Shown here: positions 42,779-51,062 of the stretch, piece after piece
Layout of the letters: each line of letters opens with the position of its first letter
Numbering within the stretch: the first letter of the stretch is position 1
From: Roseateles amylovorans
GTDB lineage: Bacteria > Pseudomonadota > Gammaproteobacteria > Burkholderiales > Burkholderiaceae_C
Direction of reading: 5' to 3'
DNA: 64,000 nt
NCBI RefSeq assembly: GCF_025398155.2
Contig: NZ_CP104562.2
Location: 6,138,001 to 6,202,000, forward strand
Made by a program: the position numbers and the translations under genes
The notes under the pieces: generated by a model
What the model was told of the DNA's origin: nothing
The model's input: the letters and a program-made list of their open reading frames with translations, nothing else
Databases searched by the model: none

Positions 42779-44716
42779 GTGCATGCCCCCCGCCTTCGAT
42801 TCCCCGTCCTTCCACAGGTGTGCCTGAGCCTGGCCCTGTGCGCGCCGCCGTTGGCCTGGGCGGCGCGGCAGACGCCCGAGACCCCACCGTCGGCCGACAC
42901 GCCACCCGCCGCTGCAGCAACGCCTCCGGCCGCTCGCGCGCCAGCCGCCAAGACGCCGCGTGCCGCCAACCGGGTCTCGCGCCAATGGCGCAGCCAGCGT
43001 TTCGTCTACAAGGCCGAGAGCAAGCGGGTGAGCGAGGTGCTGCTGGACTTCGCCTCCAGCCAGGGCCTGCCCGCGGTGATGGCCGATGGGATCGAAGGCA
43101 CGGTGCAGGCCAGCTTCGACACCACGCCGGAGAAGTTCCTGGACTCGATGACCCGGGCCTACGGCATCGTCTGGTATCACGACGGCACGGCGCTCTACTT
43201 CTACCCGGCCGGCTCGGTGCAGAGCCGCCTGTTCCGACTCAAGGGCTTCCGACGCGAACAGGTCGCGGAGCTGCTGGAATCGCTGCAACTCGGCGACAGC
43301 CGCTTTCCGCTGCGATTCAATGCCAGCGAAAGCACACTGCTGGTCTACGGACCGCCGCGCCATGTGGAGTTGATTGCCGCGGCGGTCGAGTCGCTGGACG
43401 TCGGCGCGATGGAACGCAATCGCAAGACGGTGCGGGTGGTGCCGCTGCGATTCGCCTCCGCCGGTGACCGCAACTTCGGACAGACCCGCATCCGCGGCAT
43501 CGCCTCCACGCTGACCTCGCTCTACGGCGGCGCCACCAACGGCCCGGCAGCCGCAGCGGATGCGCCCACGATGGTCGAGGTGCAGCCCGAGAAGCTGCGC
43601 GCCATGCAGGGCGTGATGGGCCGCGACACCCGACTGGCCGATGTGATGGCGCGCAAGCCCGGGCAGGCCACCAGCGGCCAGCCGTCGCAGAAGGGCGCCG
43701 GCGCTGGCAGCAGTGCCCGCGGCCTGCAAAGCCCGGTGGATGATGAGACGCCGCCGGTCTTCGAGGCCGACGAGGGCACCAACTCGGTGGTGATCCATGG
43801 CCGACCGCAGCGCATGGATGAATACATCGACCTGATCCGCCGCCTGGATGTACAGCCGGTGCTGGTCGAGCTGGAAGCCACCATCATCGACGTCAGCAGC
43901 GACAGCATCGACTCGCTGGGCATCGACTGGAATGTGCGCGGCAGCAAGAGCAGCTTCGGTGTGAGCCAGCCCGCCAGCGACACCTCGGGCACCTTCACCC
44001 TGAGCACCTTGTGGTCCAACGCCGGGCGTGAGCTGATGGCGCGCATCAATGCGCTGAGCGCGCGGGGCAAGGCCCGGGTGATTGCCAAGCCGAAGGTGCT
44101 GGGCGTGGCCAACCGGCCCGCGGTGATGCGCGAGAAGCGCGTGGTGACGGTGCGGGTGGCAGGCAACCTCGAGGCCAATGTGTTCCAGATCGAGGCCGGC
44201 ACCTTGCTGCAGGTCACGCCGCAGATCACCTCGATTGCCGATGGGACCGGCGTGTCCCGCCGCATCAAGCTGTCGCTCTACATCGAGGACGGCAGCTTCG
44301 AGGCCGATCGGGTGGACAACGTGCCCATCGTCAAGCGGACCGAGATCATGACCGAGGCCCATGTGGGCGAAGGCGAAAGCCTGCTGATCGGCGGCATCAC
44401 CACCACCAACCAGTCCACGCGGCGCGACGAGGTGCCGGTCCTGGGACGGGTGCCGGTGCTGGGCGGGCTGTTCCGTCAGACCTCGGAACTGTCGGGCTCC
44501 AGCGAACGGCTCTTCCTGATCTCGCCGCGACTCATCCGTGAGCCGGCGGACCTGCCGCCCACGGCCGCCGGCACGAACAACGGCACGGCCGGCAATGCCG
44601 CACCAGGGCAGCCTCGCGGCATGCAGGCGCCGCTGCCACCGGCTTCGGTGCCCGCACCGTCGGTGTCGACACCGGTGCCCGAATCGTTCATGCACGACGC
44701 GGGCTCCGCGTCCTGA
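42779..44716 (+). CDS. sctC: T3SS outer-membrane secretin
   Basis: A 645-residue secretin from a GTG start, the only one that keeps the signal peptide (LSLALCAPPLAWA). N0/N1/N3 ring-building domains occupy residues about 75-400. The secretin pore domain follows: VLVELEATIIDVSSDSIDSLGIDW, AKPKVLGVANRPAVM, and the conserved VPVLGRVPVLGGLF motif near the end. A 60-residue Pro/Ala linker follows the signal. It forms the outer-membrane ring of the injectisome (HrcC). Likely transcribed from the PIP promoter before the small gene at 42450. Confidence 0.95.
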   Translation: MHAPRLRFPVLPQVCLSLALCAPPLAWAARQTPETPPSADTPPAAAATPPAARAPAAKTPRAANRVSRQWRSQRFVYKAESKRVSEVLLDFASSQGLPAVMADGIEGTVQASFDTTPEKFLDSMTRAYGIVWYHDGTALYFYPAGSVQSRLFRLKGFRREQVAELLESLQLGDSRFPLRFNASESTLLVYGPPRHVELIAAAVESLDVGAMERNRKTVRVVPLRFASAGDRNFGQTRIRGIASTLTSLYGGATNGPAAAADAPTMVEVQPEKLRAMQGVMGRDTRLADVMARKPGQATSGQPSQKGAGAGSSARGLQSPVDDETPPVFEADEGTNSVVIHGRPQRMDEYIDLIRRLDVQPVLVELEATIIDVSSDSIDSLGIDWNVRGSKSSFGVSQPASDTSGTFTLSTLWSNAGRELMARINALSARGKARVIAKPKVLGVANRPAVMREKRVVTVRVAGNLEANVFQIEAGTLLQVTPQITSIADGTGVSRRIKLSLYIEDGSFEADRVDNVPIVKRTEIMTEAHVGEGESLLIGGITTTNQSTRRDEVPVLGRVPVLGGLFRQTSELSGSSERLFLISPRLIREPADLPPTAAGTNNGTAGNAAPGQPRGMQAPLPPASVPAPSVSTPVPESFMHDAGSAS

Positions 44717-44756
44717 GCACCGCCTCTTCACGGTCACGCATCCGGATTCGCAAACC

Positions 44757-45806
44757 ATGAAGCAGCTTCGCATCCTCACCGGTCTGCACGCAGGGGCGCA
44801 ATTACTGTTGACCCGTCGGCACTACCGAATCGCCAGCGATGAAGAGGCCGACCTGCAGATCAGCGATTGGGACCAGCCCGCGCTGATCCTGATGTTCGAC
44901 GAAGCGGTCGACCCGATGGGCGACCATGAAGGATCCGCCGTGTCTCTCGCCCTCCATGTCTCCGGCAACGACGGTCAGCCCGCCAGCCCTCTGGGCCGGC
45001 TGGTCGACTTCATGCCGCGACGCTTCGGAGACATCGTGCTGTGCGCCGGCCCCGATGGCGCCGCCTGGCCGAGCGACATGACCCTGATGCAGGCGCTGAT
45101 GGCCCCGCCCCCGGTCCAGGCGCCACGTCAAAGCGCCTCCACCCGCATGAAGGTCGGTGCGGTGGTGTGCGTGGCCGCGCTGACGGCGGGACTGGCGATC
45201 GTGGTCTCCACCCAGACGGTGGCCTCGGCCACCGCCACCGCGCCGATCCGTCCGCTGGAGCGGGTGCAGCGGGCTTTGTCCACGGCGGGCGTCCTGGGCC
45301 TGACGGTGCGCCAGATCGATCGTCGTGTGGTGGTCGAAGGCCTGCTGCCGGACAGCGCCGCCACCGCCCGGGTGCGTGCCGCGCTGCAGCCCTTCGGCGA
45401 AGACCAGTTGCTGCACCGCTATGCCGCCGCCAGCGACCTGGTGCGCCAGATTGGCGATGCCTTGAATCAACCGGGCCTGCGGGTGAGCTACCGCGGCCAG
45501 GGCGTGTTCGCGGTCGAGGGCCAGTCGCCCGATCCTGCGCAGCTCCAGAACGAAGCCCGCCGTGTGGCGACCGACATCGGCCCCTTGGTCGCCCGCATCG
45601 AGGTGCTGGCCACCGAGACGCTGCCGACCTCCCGCGCCCGTGTGGGCGCCATGCTCAACGACGACGGCCTGCAGTACGTGCAGACCGCCGACGGCATCAA
45701 GCACCTCTCGTTGCGGACCCCGGTCGCGGACACCTCGTCCAACACCGAGCCCGCCTCCGCGCCCGTCAATCCCGGCGTCAACCCCTCACCTCTCGGAGAA
45801 CCCTGA
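44757..45806 (+). CDS. sctD: T3SS inner-membrane ring protein
   Basis: A 349-residue protein with an N-terminal FHA-like cytoplasmic domain (LRILTGLHAGAQLLLTRRHYRIASDEEADL), one membrane helix (VGAVVCVAALTAGLAIVVST, about residue 135) and a periplasmic part with repeated small ring-building folds. This is the SctD/HrpD5-type layout. It packs against SctJ to form the inner-membrane ring. The stop overlaps the next start by one base. Confidence 0.85.
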   Translation: MKQLRILTGLHAGAQLLLTRRHYRIASDEEADLQISDWDQPALILMFDEAVDPMGDHEGSAVSLALHVSGNDGQPASPLGRLVDFMPRRFGDIVLCAGPDGAAWPSDMTLMQALMAPPPVQAPRQSASTRMKVGAVVCVAALTAGLAIVVSTQTVASATATAPIRPLERVQRALSTAGVLGLTVRQIDRRVVVEGLLPDSAATARVRAALQPFGEDQLLHRYAAASDLVRQIGDALNQPGLRVSYRGQGVFAVEGQSPDPAQLQNEARRVATDIGPLVARIEVLATETLPTSRARVGAMLNDDGLQYVQTADGIKHLSLRTPVADTSSNTEPASAPVNPGVNPSPLGEP

Positions 45807-46069
45807 TGGACAACCCCATCGAGCAGACCGTGTTCGCGGACCTCGCGCACATCGAGAAGACCCTGACCGACGACCTGAGCGGCGAACGCACCCGCGCCAT
45901 GCTGAGCTACTTCGACACTGTGGCGCAGACCAGCGAAAGCCATCTGCAGACGCCGCTGCCGGATGCGGAGCGCCAGCTCACCTCGCAGCTGATCGAAGGC
46001 TTCCGTGCCTCGCAGCGCATCGTGCGCCATGTGTGGGAATCGATCCACACCGCCTCGCTGCCGGCCTGA
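45806..46069 (+). CDS. Small helical T3SS protein, E-like needle co-chaperone candidate
   Basis: An 87-residue all-helical protein (HIEKTLTDDLSGERTRAMLSYFDTVAQ, then LTSQLIEGFRASQRIVRHVWESI). In other systems, small proteins like this (YscE) pair with a TPR protein (YscG) to hold needle subunits; here a TPR-like gene and two pilin-like genes follow. Assignment rests on size, helicity and gene order. Confidence 0.5.
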   Translation: MDNPIEQTVFADLAHIEKTLTDDLSGERTRAMLSYFDTVAQTSESHLQTPLPDAERQLTSQLIEGFRASQRIVRHVWESIHTASLPA

Positions 46070-46133
46070 GCCCGGCCCGTCCCGACCGACTCACGTTTCT
46101 CGTCACGCCCAGAACGTCCACAAGGAGACCCCG

Positions 46134-46538
46134 ATGGCCGCTGAAGCCCCGACCCCCGACGCGTCCGGCTACCCGCTGGTCTACCGCAACCTGATGGCGG
46201 TGGGGCTGCTGGGTGCCGTGTACCGGGCCCGTGACGATGCCGACACGGTCAGCGCGGCCGTGGAGCTCACGCTCGACGACCCGACGCCGTTCCGCGTGTG
46301 CCGCGCCATCGCCCACAGCATCGGGGGCGATGCGGAGTACGCCTCGTCGACGCTCGGCCAGCATGTGGAGGCCCATCCGGACGACGAGGGCGCCAAGGTC
46401 GCGCTGGCCACCGCCTTCTTGCTGGCGCGAGACGCGCGGTGGAAGGGGATCCTGGACGAGATCCTGGCCACCAGCGCCGACCAGAACGTGCGCCAGGCCG
46501 CCAATGGTGTGCTGGCCTACGCGGCGACGCTGCAATGA
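46134..46538 (+). CDS. TPR-like T3SS chaperone, G-like
   Basis: A 134-residue protein with helix-turn-helix repeats (LVYRNLMAVGLLGAVYRARDD, AEYASSTLGQHVEAHPDDEGAKVALATAFL), typical of the YscG/HrpB1-like needle-protein chaperones. AAGGAG precedes the ATG. It lies between the E-like gene and the pilin-like genes, as expected for a pilin chaperone. Confidence 0.55.
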   Translation: MAAEAPTPDASGYPLVYRNLMAVGLLGAVYRARDDADTVSAAVELTLDDPTPFRVCRAIAHSIGGDAEYASSTLGQHVEAHPDDEGAKVALATAFLLARDARWKGILDEILATSADQNVRQAANGVLAYAATLQ

Positions 46539-46660
46539 AGACGCGGCCCGATGGCCGCGGATGAATCCACGACGTCGCCGGTCGAAGGGCCGGCGGCGCC
46601 AGAGAACCACGGATCGATCGAATCCCAGGTCCGAAGGACCCGCCGATCGACAGTGTTTGG

Positions 46661-46681
46661 TGGAACGAATAGGTCGTTCCA
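46661..46681. promoter_or_regulatory. Perfect inverted repeat upstream of pilin gene
   Basis: TGGAACGA / TCGTTCCA arms of 8 bases with a 5-base gap (ATAGG), 67 bases before the ATG. The right arm is part of the 13-bp motif shared with the sctC leader. A degenerate PIP-like pair TTCGG-N15-TTCAT starts at 46687, with no matching -10. A regulator site or mRNA hairpin is likely. Confidence 0.5.
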
Positions 46682-46748
46682 TCTTTTTCGGGTGCCTCGC
46701 GGCGCCTTCATTCCGGAAGTCACCTTCCGTATCAACTAGGAGAGAGTC

Positions 46749-46955
46749 ATGTCTGGTGGAGCAGCAATCGGTGGTGCGCAATCGGCTGGCAGCACCGCAA
46801 CCATGGACCAAATGATGGGCCAGATGGAAGCGCAGAACGTTCAGCAAATGAAGAACAACCTGCAAATGGGCCGCATGAGCCAAGAGGCCTCCATGTCGGA
46901 AGCCCTGGGCAAGAAGTTCAAGGCCTCCGGCGACAGCGTCAAAGGCCTGGTCTGA
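46749..46955 (+). CDS. Hrp-pilin-like small secreted protein, copy 1
   Basis: A 68-residue protein beginning MSGGAAIGGAQSAGS, then a Met/Gln-rich helix and a conserved C-terminus SEALGKKFKASGDSVKGLV. Length, lack of cysteine and a helical, polar C-terminal half fit Hrp pilin (SctF) proteins, which are poorly conserved. GGAGAG precedes the ATG. A strong terminator follows, so it may be made in excess of downstream genes, as pilins are. Confidence 0.6.
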   Translation: MSGGAAIGGAQSAGSTATMDQMMGQMEAQNVQQMKNNLQMGRMSQEASMSEALGKKFKASGDSVKGLV

Positions 46956-46969
46956 CGTCATCGCACTGA

Positions 46970-47002
46970 ACACGCCGGCCCCTGGTGGGCTGGCGTGTTT
47001 TT
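46970..47002 (+). terminator. Rho-independent terminator between the two pilin-like genes
   Basis: A 12-bp stem ACACGCCGGCCC / GGGCTGGCGTGT (one G-U) with loop CTGGT, followed by five T residues. It follows the first pilin-like gene by 15 bases. Partial read-through would feed the downstream T3SS genes at lower level. Confidence 0.92.
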
Positions 47003-47044
47003 CACGGCGTCGGTGGGCACACCGCGCCGTGCAGGGAGAACTCC

Positions 47045-47260
47045 ATGTCGATCTCAAGCTCGGGAGCGGCGATCGGCGGCGCGCAGTCCGCAGGCGCATC
47101 CGCCACGGCGCAAGCCCTGATGGACCAGCTGGCGGCGCAAAGCAAGCAGACCATCGCGAACAACCTGGCCATGGGTCGCATGAGCCAGGAATCGGCCATG
47201 TCGGAAGCCCTCGGCAAGAAGTTCAAGGCGGGCGGCGACAGCGTCAAGGGCCTGGTGTGA
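47045..47260 (+). CDS. Hrp-pilin-like small secreted protein, copy 2
   Basis: A 71-residue paralogue of the preceding gene. GAAIGGAQSAG near the start and a near-identical C-terminal 25 residues (MGRMSQES/AMSEALGKKFKAGGDSVKGLV in two parts) are shared; the middle differs. CAGGGAG precedes the start. Probably a tandem duplication that has diverged in the core. It may be an alternative pilin or inner component. Confidence 0.58.
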   Translation: MSISSSGAAIGGAQSAGASATAQALMDQLAAQSKQTIANNLAMGRMSQESAMSEALGKKFKAGGDSVKGLV

Positions 47261-47323
47261 CCGGGGACTTCCTCCACGCCGCGTCATCGCCTCACCGCAT
47301 CAATCATTGTCGGAGCATTGAAC

Positions 47324-48532
47324 ATGAGCATGATCATTCAATCGCCGCTGAACCTGGCGCTGCAAGGGATTGAGAACAGTCCCCTGGGCGGCATTCAGCA
47401 GGCACTGCAAGGCCTTCAACAAGGCCTGCAAGGACTGCAGCAGCTGCTGCAACCGCTGGACAACCTCTTGAAGAATCCGCTGGCCAGCGCCCTGAGCGCG
47501 GCCGGCCAAGGCGTGAGCCAGGCCCTGGGCGGCCTGAGCCAGGCCATGGGCGCGCCGCTGAGCGGCCTGACGCAGGCGCTCGGCGGCCTGGGTCAGGGCC
47601 TGGGCGGTCTCGGCCATGCGCTGGAAGGTCTGACCCAAGGCCTGAACCAGGCGCTGGGCGGCCTGACGCAGGGTCTGGGTCAAGGCCTCGGTCAAGGCTT
47701 GGGCCAAGGTCTGGGCCAGAGCCTGGGCGGTCTCACCCAAGGCCTGAACGGTCTGAACCAGGCACTCGGCGGCCTGGGCCAGGCGGCGCTGCAAGGCGCG
47801 GGCGGCAACGTGATGAACGCGCTGGGCTCGGCCATCGAAGGCCTGGGTGGCGCGCTGGGCGCTGCCGGCGCCCTGGCCGGCACGCTCAACGCCCTGGGCA
47901 ACCAGGGTCTGCTGGGCGGCGCCGGCGGTCCGATGAATGCGGACCGCGCGGAATCGGCGCTCGCCAAGGGCATGCTGGGTTCCGGCATGACCAAGATGAC
48001 GTCCAAGGACCTGGATGACGCCGCCAGCGGCATTCGTCCCAAGGGCATGAAGCCGGAAGACTTCACGCCCGAATTCCAGGCCGCCTGCAAGTTCCTCAAG
48101 AGCGACGAGGGCAAGGGCGCACTGCGCAAGCTCGACACCGCCGATGCGGACAACGCTGGCAAGGGCATCTTCGGCGGCCGTCCGGACGGCACGATCGGCA
48201 TCGGCGACCTGTCCGCCTCGCTGCAGAAGAAGGGTCTGGACGCCGGCCAGCGCGACGCGGTCTCGACGCTGCGCGAGAACTTCAATGCGCTGTCCAAGGA
48301 CGGCAAGACCTTCGATCTGGACACCGTCAAGGACGTGGCCCAGGGCAAGGCCATGCCCGATGGCAACCAGCCCAGCTTCCAGCTGATGCAGGCCTGCCAG
48401 AAGTTCCTGCAGGACAAGGCCCTGAGCTTCGCTGCGGACAACGCGCAGAAGATCTCCGAGGGCAAGGCCGACCAGCGCGGCGACAACAAGTTCAGCCTCA
48501 AGGACCTGGACAAGACCCTGGCCCGCGGCTGA
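47324..48532 (+). CDS. Harpin-like Gly/Leu/Gln-rich protein with EF-hand-like C-terminus
   Basis: A 402-residue protein. Residues about 10-205 are a Gly-Leu-Gln-rich repeat region (GLGQGLGQ, ALGGL and QGL units) without cysteine, as in harpins (HrpZ, PopA, Hpa1). Residues 205-402 form a separate helical domain with DGTIGIGDLSASL and DQRGDNKFSLKDL, which resemble EF-hand calcium loops. CGGAG lies 8 bases before the ATG. Harpins are secreted helpers that act at the plant cell surface; here the calcium-loop tail is the unusual part. Confidence 0.75.
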   Translation: MSMIIQSPLNLALQGIENSPLGGIQQALQGLQQGLQGLQQLLQPLDNLLKNPLASALSAAGQGVSQALGGLSQAMGAPLSGLTQALGGLGQGLGGLGHALEGLTQGLNQALGGLTQGLGQGLGQGLGQGLGQSLGGLTQGLNGLNQALGGLGQAALQGAGGNVMNALGSAIEGLGGALGAAGALAGTLNALGNQGLLGGAGGPMNADRAESALAKGMLGSGMTKMTSKDLDDAASGIRPKGMKPEDFTPEFQAACKFLKSDEGKGALRKLDTADADNAGKGIFGGRPDGTIGIGDLSASLQKKGLDAGQRDAVSTLRENFNALSKDGKTFDLDTVKDVAQGKAMPDGNQPSFQLMQACQKFLQDKALSFAADNAQKISEGKADQRGDNKFSLKDLDKTLARG

Positions 48533-48546
48533 TCTGAGCGGACCAG

Positions 48547-48577
48547 CCCCCGCGCGGCATTGCCTGGCGCGCGGGGG
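48547..48577. terminator. GC hairpin after harpin-like gene
   Basis: CCCCCGCGC / GCGCGGGGG arms around an 11-base to 13-base loop, 14 bases after the stop. No T tract, so at most an attenuator. Confidence 0.4.
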
Positions 48578-48627
48578 TGTCTCCCGGATCCCTGACCCGA
48601 CGCCTCAACGAGAAGCATGGAGCGGAA

Positions 48628-49086
48628 ATGATCGATTCCTCACTGCAACGCAAAGAATTCGTCTCCGGCCTGGTGGGCCTGGTGAGCATGGCCGTGGACC
48701 GCGAGCGGCTCGACGACGCGGAAACCCTGCTGGGCGCGGTGCGCCTGCTGCGCCCCAAGGTCTCCGAGCTGGACTTCTTCGAGGCGTGGATCGCGATGAA
48801 GCGCGGCCACTGGTCGGATGCGATGCGCACCCTGCGCAACCTGGATGCCGCCGCGCCCGAATGGAGCACCGCCAAGGCCTTCCTCGCCTACTGCCAGTTC
48901 GCCACCGGCGACATGGGCTGGCGCGACACCGCCCAGGATGTGCTGCACACCTCCACCAATCCGGAGGCCCTGGACATGGTGCGCACCCTGCTCAATCCGG
49001 ACGAGGCGCAGGACAGTGCAGAGGAAGCAGCTGCCGTCCCCAGCCTGCCGCTGGAACTGTCGCACGTCGCTTACATGCGGGCCTGA
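48628..49086 (+). CDS. hrpB1: HrpB1/HrpK-family T3SS protein
   Basis: A 152-residue TPR-like helical protein (FVSGLVGLVSMAVDRERLDDAETLLGAVR, FFEAWIAMKRGHWSDAMRTLRNL) matching the HrpB1/HrpK family of Hrp2 systems. The family acts as a cytoplasmic accessory or pilin chaperone. It begins the conserved order hrpB1-hrpB2-hrcJ-hrpB4-hrpB5-hrcN-hrpB7-hrcT. Confidence 0.85.
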   Translation: MIDSSLQRKEFVSGLVGLVSMAVDRERLDDAETLLGAVRLLRPKVSELDFFEAWIAMKRGHWSDAMRTLRNLDAAAPEWSTAKAFLAYCQFATGDMGWRDTAQDVLHTSTNPEALDMVRTLLNPDEAQDSAEEAAAVPSLPLELSHVAYMRA

Positions 49087-49196
49087 TCCCGGCCGCACCC
49101 GGCGACGGTGCCGGCTGGCGTGCCGGCCGAGGCGGCGCATTGCCGCATTGCCGAAGGTGCCGCTGTCACTGCCTCTGGCGTTCCAAGGAGACCACG

Positions 49197-49583
49197 ATGA
49201 CCGATCCGATCCAGGCGATTTCCGTGCACGAGGTGATGCGCCAGGCCGCCGCCCCCGGCCCGGACCTGCAGGCGCAGGCGCAGAAGTTCGAGCAGTTGAT
49301 GGCCCGCGAGCCGCAGCCGGACGCGAGTGCCGCGCAGGCAATGAACGGCCCGGATTCGACGATGACCAAGACGCTGCACACGCTGGACGAGGCCTCCCGC
49401 CACGTGACCGCGGACATGCAGCGCTTCGTCGCCGAGGCCCCCACCATGGACCTGCAGGAGCTGACCACCCGCTCCATGGAGCTCAACCTGCAGGTGGCGA
49501 CCCAGGGCCTGCAGTTCACCGCCTGCACCTCGGTGGCCCAGAGCAGCAAGAACGGCCTGCAGACGTTGATGAAGAACCAATGA
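49197..49583 (+). CDS. sctI: T3SS inner rod protein (HrpB2)
   Basis: A 128-residue protein whose C-terminal helix (MELNLQVATQGLQFTACTSVAQSSKNGLQTLM) matches the HrpB2/SctI inner-rod signature. AAGGAG precedes the start. It polymerises under the needle and is secreted early. Located directly before sctJ, as in Xanthomonas and Ralstonia. Confidence 0.88.
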   Translation: MTDPIQAISVHEVMRQAAAPGPDLQAQAQKFEQLMAREPQPDASAAQAMNGPDSTMTKTLHTLDEASRHVTADMQRFVAEAPTMDLQELTTRSMELNLQVATQGLQFTACTSVAQSSKNGLQTLMKNQ

Positions 49584-49584
49584 C

Positions 49585-50421
49585 ATGAACGCCGCCGCTG
49601 TCCCCCGCGTTCCCACCCGGTTCCCGCTGACGGCGCCCGCAAGTGCCTCAGCGGTCGGCGCCGTGCGGCGCCGGCTGAGCCTGCTGGTGCTGATGGCCCT
49701 GCTGTGCCTGCTCAGCGCCTGCAAGACCGACCTCTACACCAAGCGGACCGAGGCCGAAGCCAACGAGATGGTGGCGGCCTTGCTGGGCCGCGGCGTGGAC
49801 GCCGAGAAGAAGACCAGCGACGCCGGCAAGACCTGGAACGTCGCGGTGGACGAGAAGGACGTGGTGAATGCCCTCAGCATCCTGCGCGCCAACGGCCTGC
49901 CGACCGACAAGTACGTCTCGCTGGGCGACATGTTCAAGAAGGAAGGGCTGATCTCCACGCCCACCGAGGAACGGGTGCGCTTCATCCACGGCGTGTCGCA
50001 GGAGCTGTCGAGCACGCTGTCCAAGATCGACGGGGTGATCGTCGCCAAGGTGCACATCGTGCTGCCCAACAATGATCCGATGGCCACCACGGTCAAGCCG
50101 TCCAGCGCGTCGGTGTTCGTCAAGTACCGGCCGGAGATCGATGTGCCGATGCTGGCGCCCTCCATCAAGAGCATGGTCGCCCGGAGCGTGGAGGGCCTGA
50201 CCTACGAGAACGTCACCGTCACGCTGGTGCCCGGCGCGATGCTGCCGGTGGCCAGCGCGCCGGTGCCGGTCGATGCCTGGTGGGCCTGGCTGGCCGGCGG
50301 TGTCCTGGCCCTGCTGGCACTGGTCGGCGGCGCCTTCGGGCTGGTGGTGTGGAAGAAGCCCGCCTGGCTGCCCTTGCCACTGGCGCGCCGCTTCGGCGTG
50401 GCAGCCCCCAGCCAGGCTTGA
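49585..50421 (+). CDS. sctJ: T3SS inner-membrane ring lipoprotein
   Basis: A 278-residue protein. A lipoprotein signal ends in LLSAC, followed by KTDLYTKRTEAEANEMVAAL, the SctJ/FliF hallmark. A ring-building fold (FIHGVSQELSSTLSKIDGVIVAKVHIVLP) and a C-terminal membrane helix (residues about 225-248) follow. It forms the inner-membrane ring with SctD. The start is one base beyond the sctI stop. Confidence 0.96.
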   Translation: MNAAAVPRVPTRFPLTAPASASAVGAVRRRLSLLVLMALLCLLSACKTDLYTKRTEAEANEMVAALLGRGVDAEKKTSDAGKTWNVAVDEKDVVNALSILRANGLPTDKYVSLGDMFKKEGLISTPTEERVRFIHGVSQELSSTLSKIDGVIVAKVHIVLPNNDPMATTVKPSSASVFVKYRPEIDVPMLAPSIKSMVARSVEGLTYENVTVTLVPGAMLPVASAPVPVDAWWAWLAGGVLALLALVGGAFGLVVWKKPAWLPLPLARRFGVAAPSQA

Positions 50422-50426
50422 CGACC

Positions 50427-51062
50427 ATGGTCACCGCTGAACAGCAGGCCAGTTGGGCGCTGGCGTTCGGCCACAAGCTGCAGGGCCTGATCGACGACCT
50501 GGATGCCGAATGGCGCGAAGAGGTGATGACCCCCTGGGCCTTCGTCGATGCGATGCCGGAGGCCGACGCCCGCCGCCTGATGCCGCGGCTGTGGAGCGGC
50601 CGTCTGCGCGCCGCCGGTGGCCTGCCCCGGCTGCGGCGCTTTGCCGACCCGCTCACCCGCTTGTGCCTGCTGCCGCGCGGCGACCTGCTGCATCGTCTGT
50701 GCACGATCGCGCTGGCGCGACGCCCCGGCGTGCTGCGCTGCTGCATCGACCGCAGCGTGCGCGCGCCGCTGCAACGCGCGCTGGGCGACAGCTTCGATGC
50801 GCTGGCCGCCATGAGTCGCAGCGGCAAGCCGGTGGATGCCGCCACCGCCAATTGGTCCCCGGTGGTCTGGGCCTGCGTGGGCTTTGCCGACTGGTCCGCG
50901 CAGCTCGCGCCGGAAGACGACGCGGTGCGACAGATCGTTCAACTCTCCATGCCGCGCACGCTGCTGGCAGATGTCCTGGCGCAGCCTGACGTGCCCGCCG
51001 ATCGCGGCGTTACCGAATCACTGGCCGCCTTGGCCGATGCAGGAGTGAACTGGCCATGCTGA
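50427..51062 (+). CDS. sctK: T3SS HrpB4/SctK protein
   Basis: A 211-residue soluble helical protein at the fixed HrpB4 position between sctJ and sctL, with the expected length. SctK links the cytoplasmic sorting platform to SctD. Sequence conservation in this family is low, so the call depends on order and size. The stop overlaps the sctL start by 7 bases. Confidence 0.78.
   Translation: MVTAEQQASWALAFGHKLQGLIDDLDAEWREEVMTPWAFVDAMPEADARRLMPRLWSGRLRAAGGLPRLRRFADPLTRLCLLPRGDLLHRLCTIALARRPGVLRCCIDRSVRAPLQRALGDSFDALAAMSRSGKPVDAATANWSPVVWACVGFADWSAQLAPEDDAVRQIVQLSMPRTLLADVLAQPDVPADRGVTESLAALADAGVNWPC

Noticed and set aside
46687..46711. PIP box before the first pilin-like gene
   Set aside because: The second half-site is TTCAT instead of TTCGN and no -10 sequence lies 30-32 bases downstream; kept only as a note.
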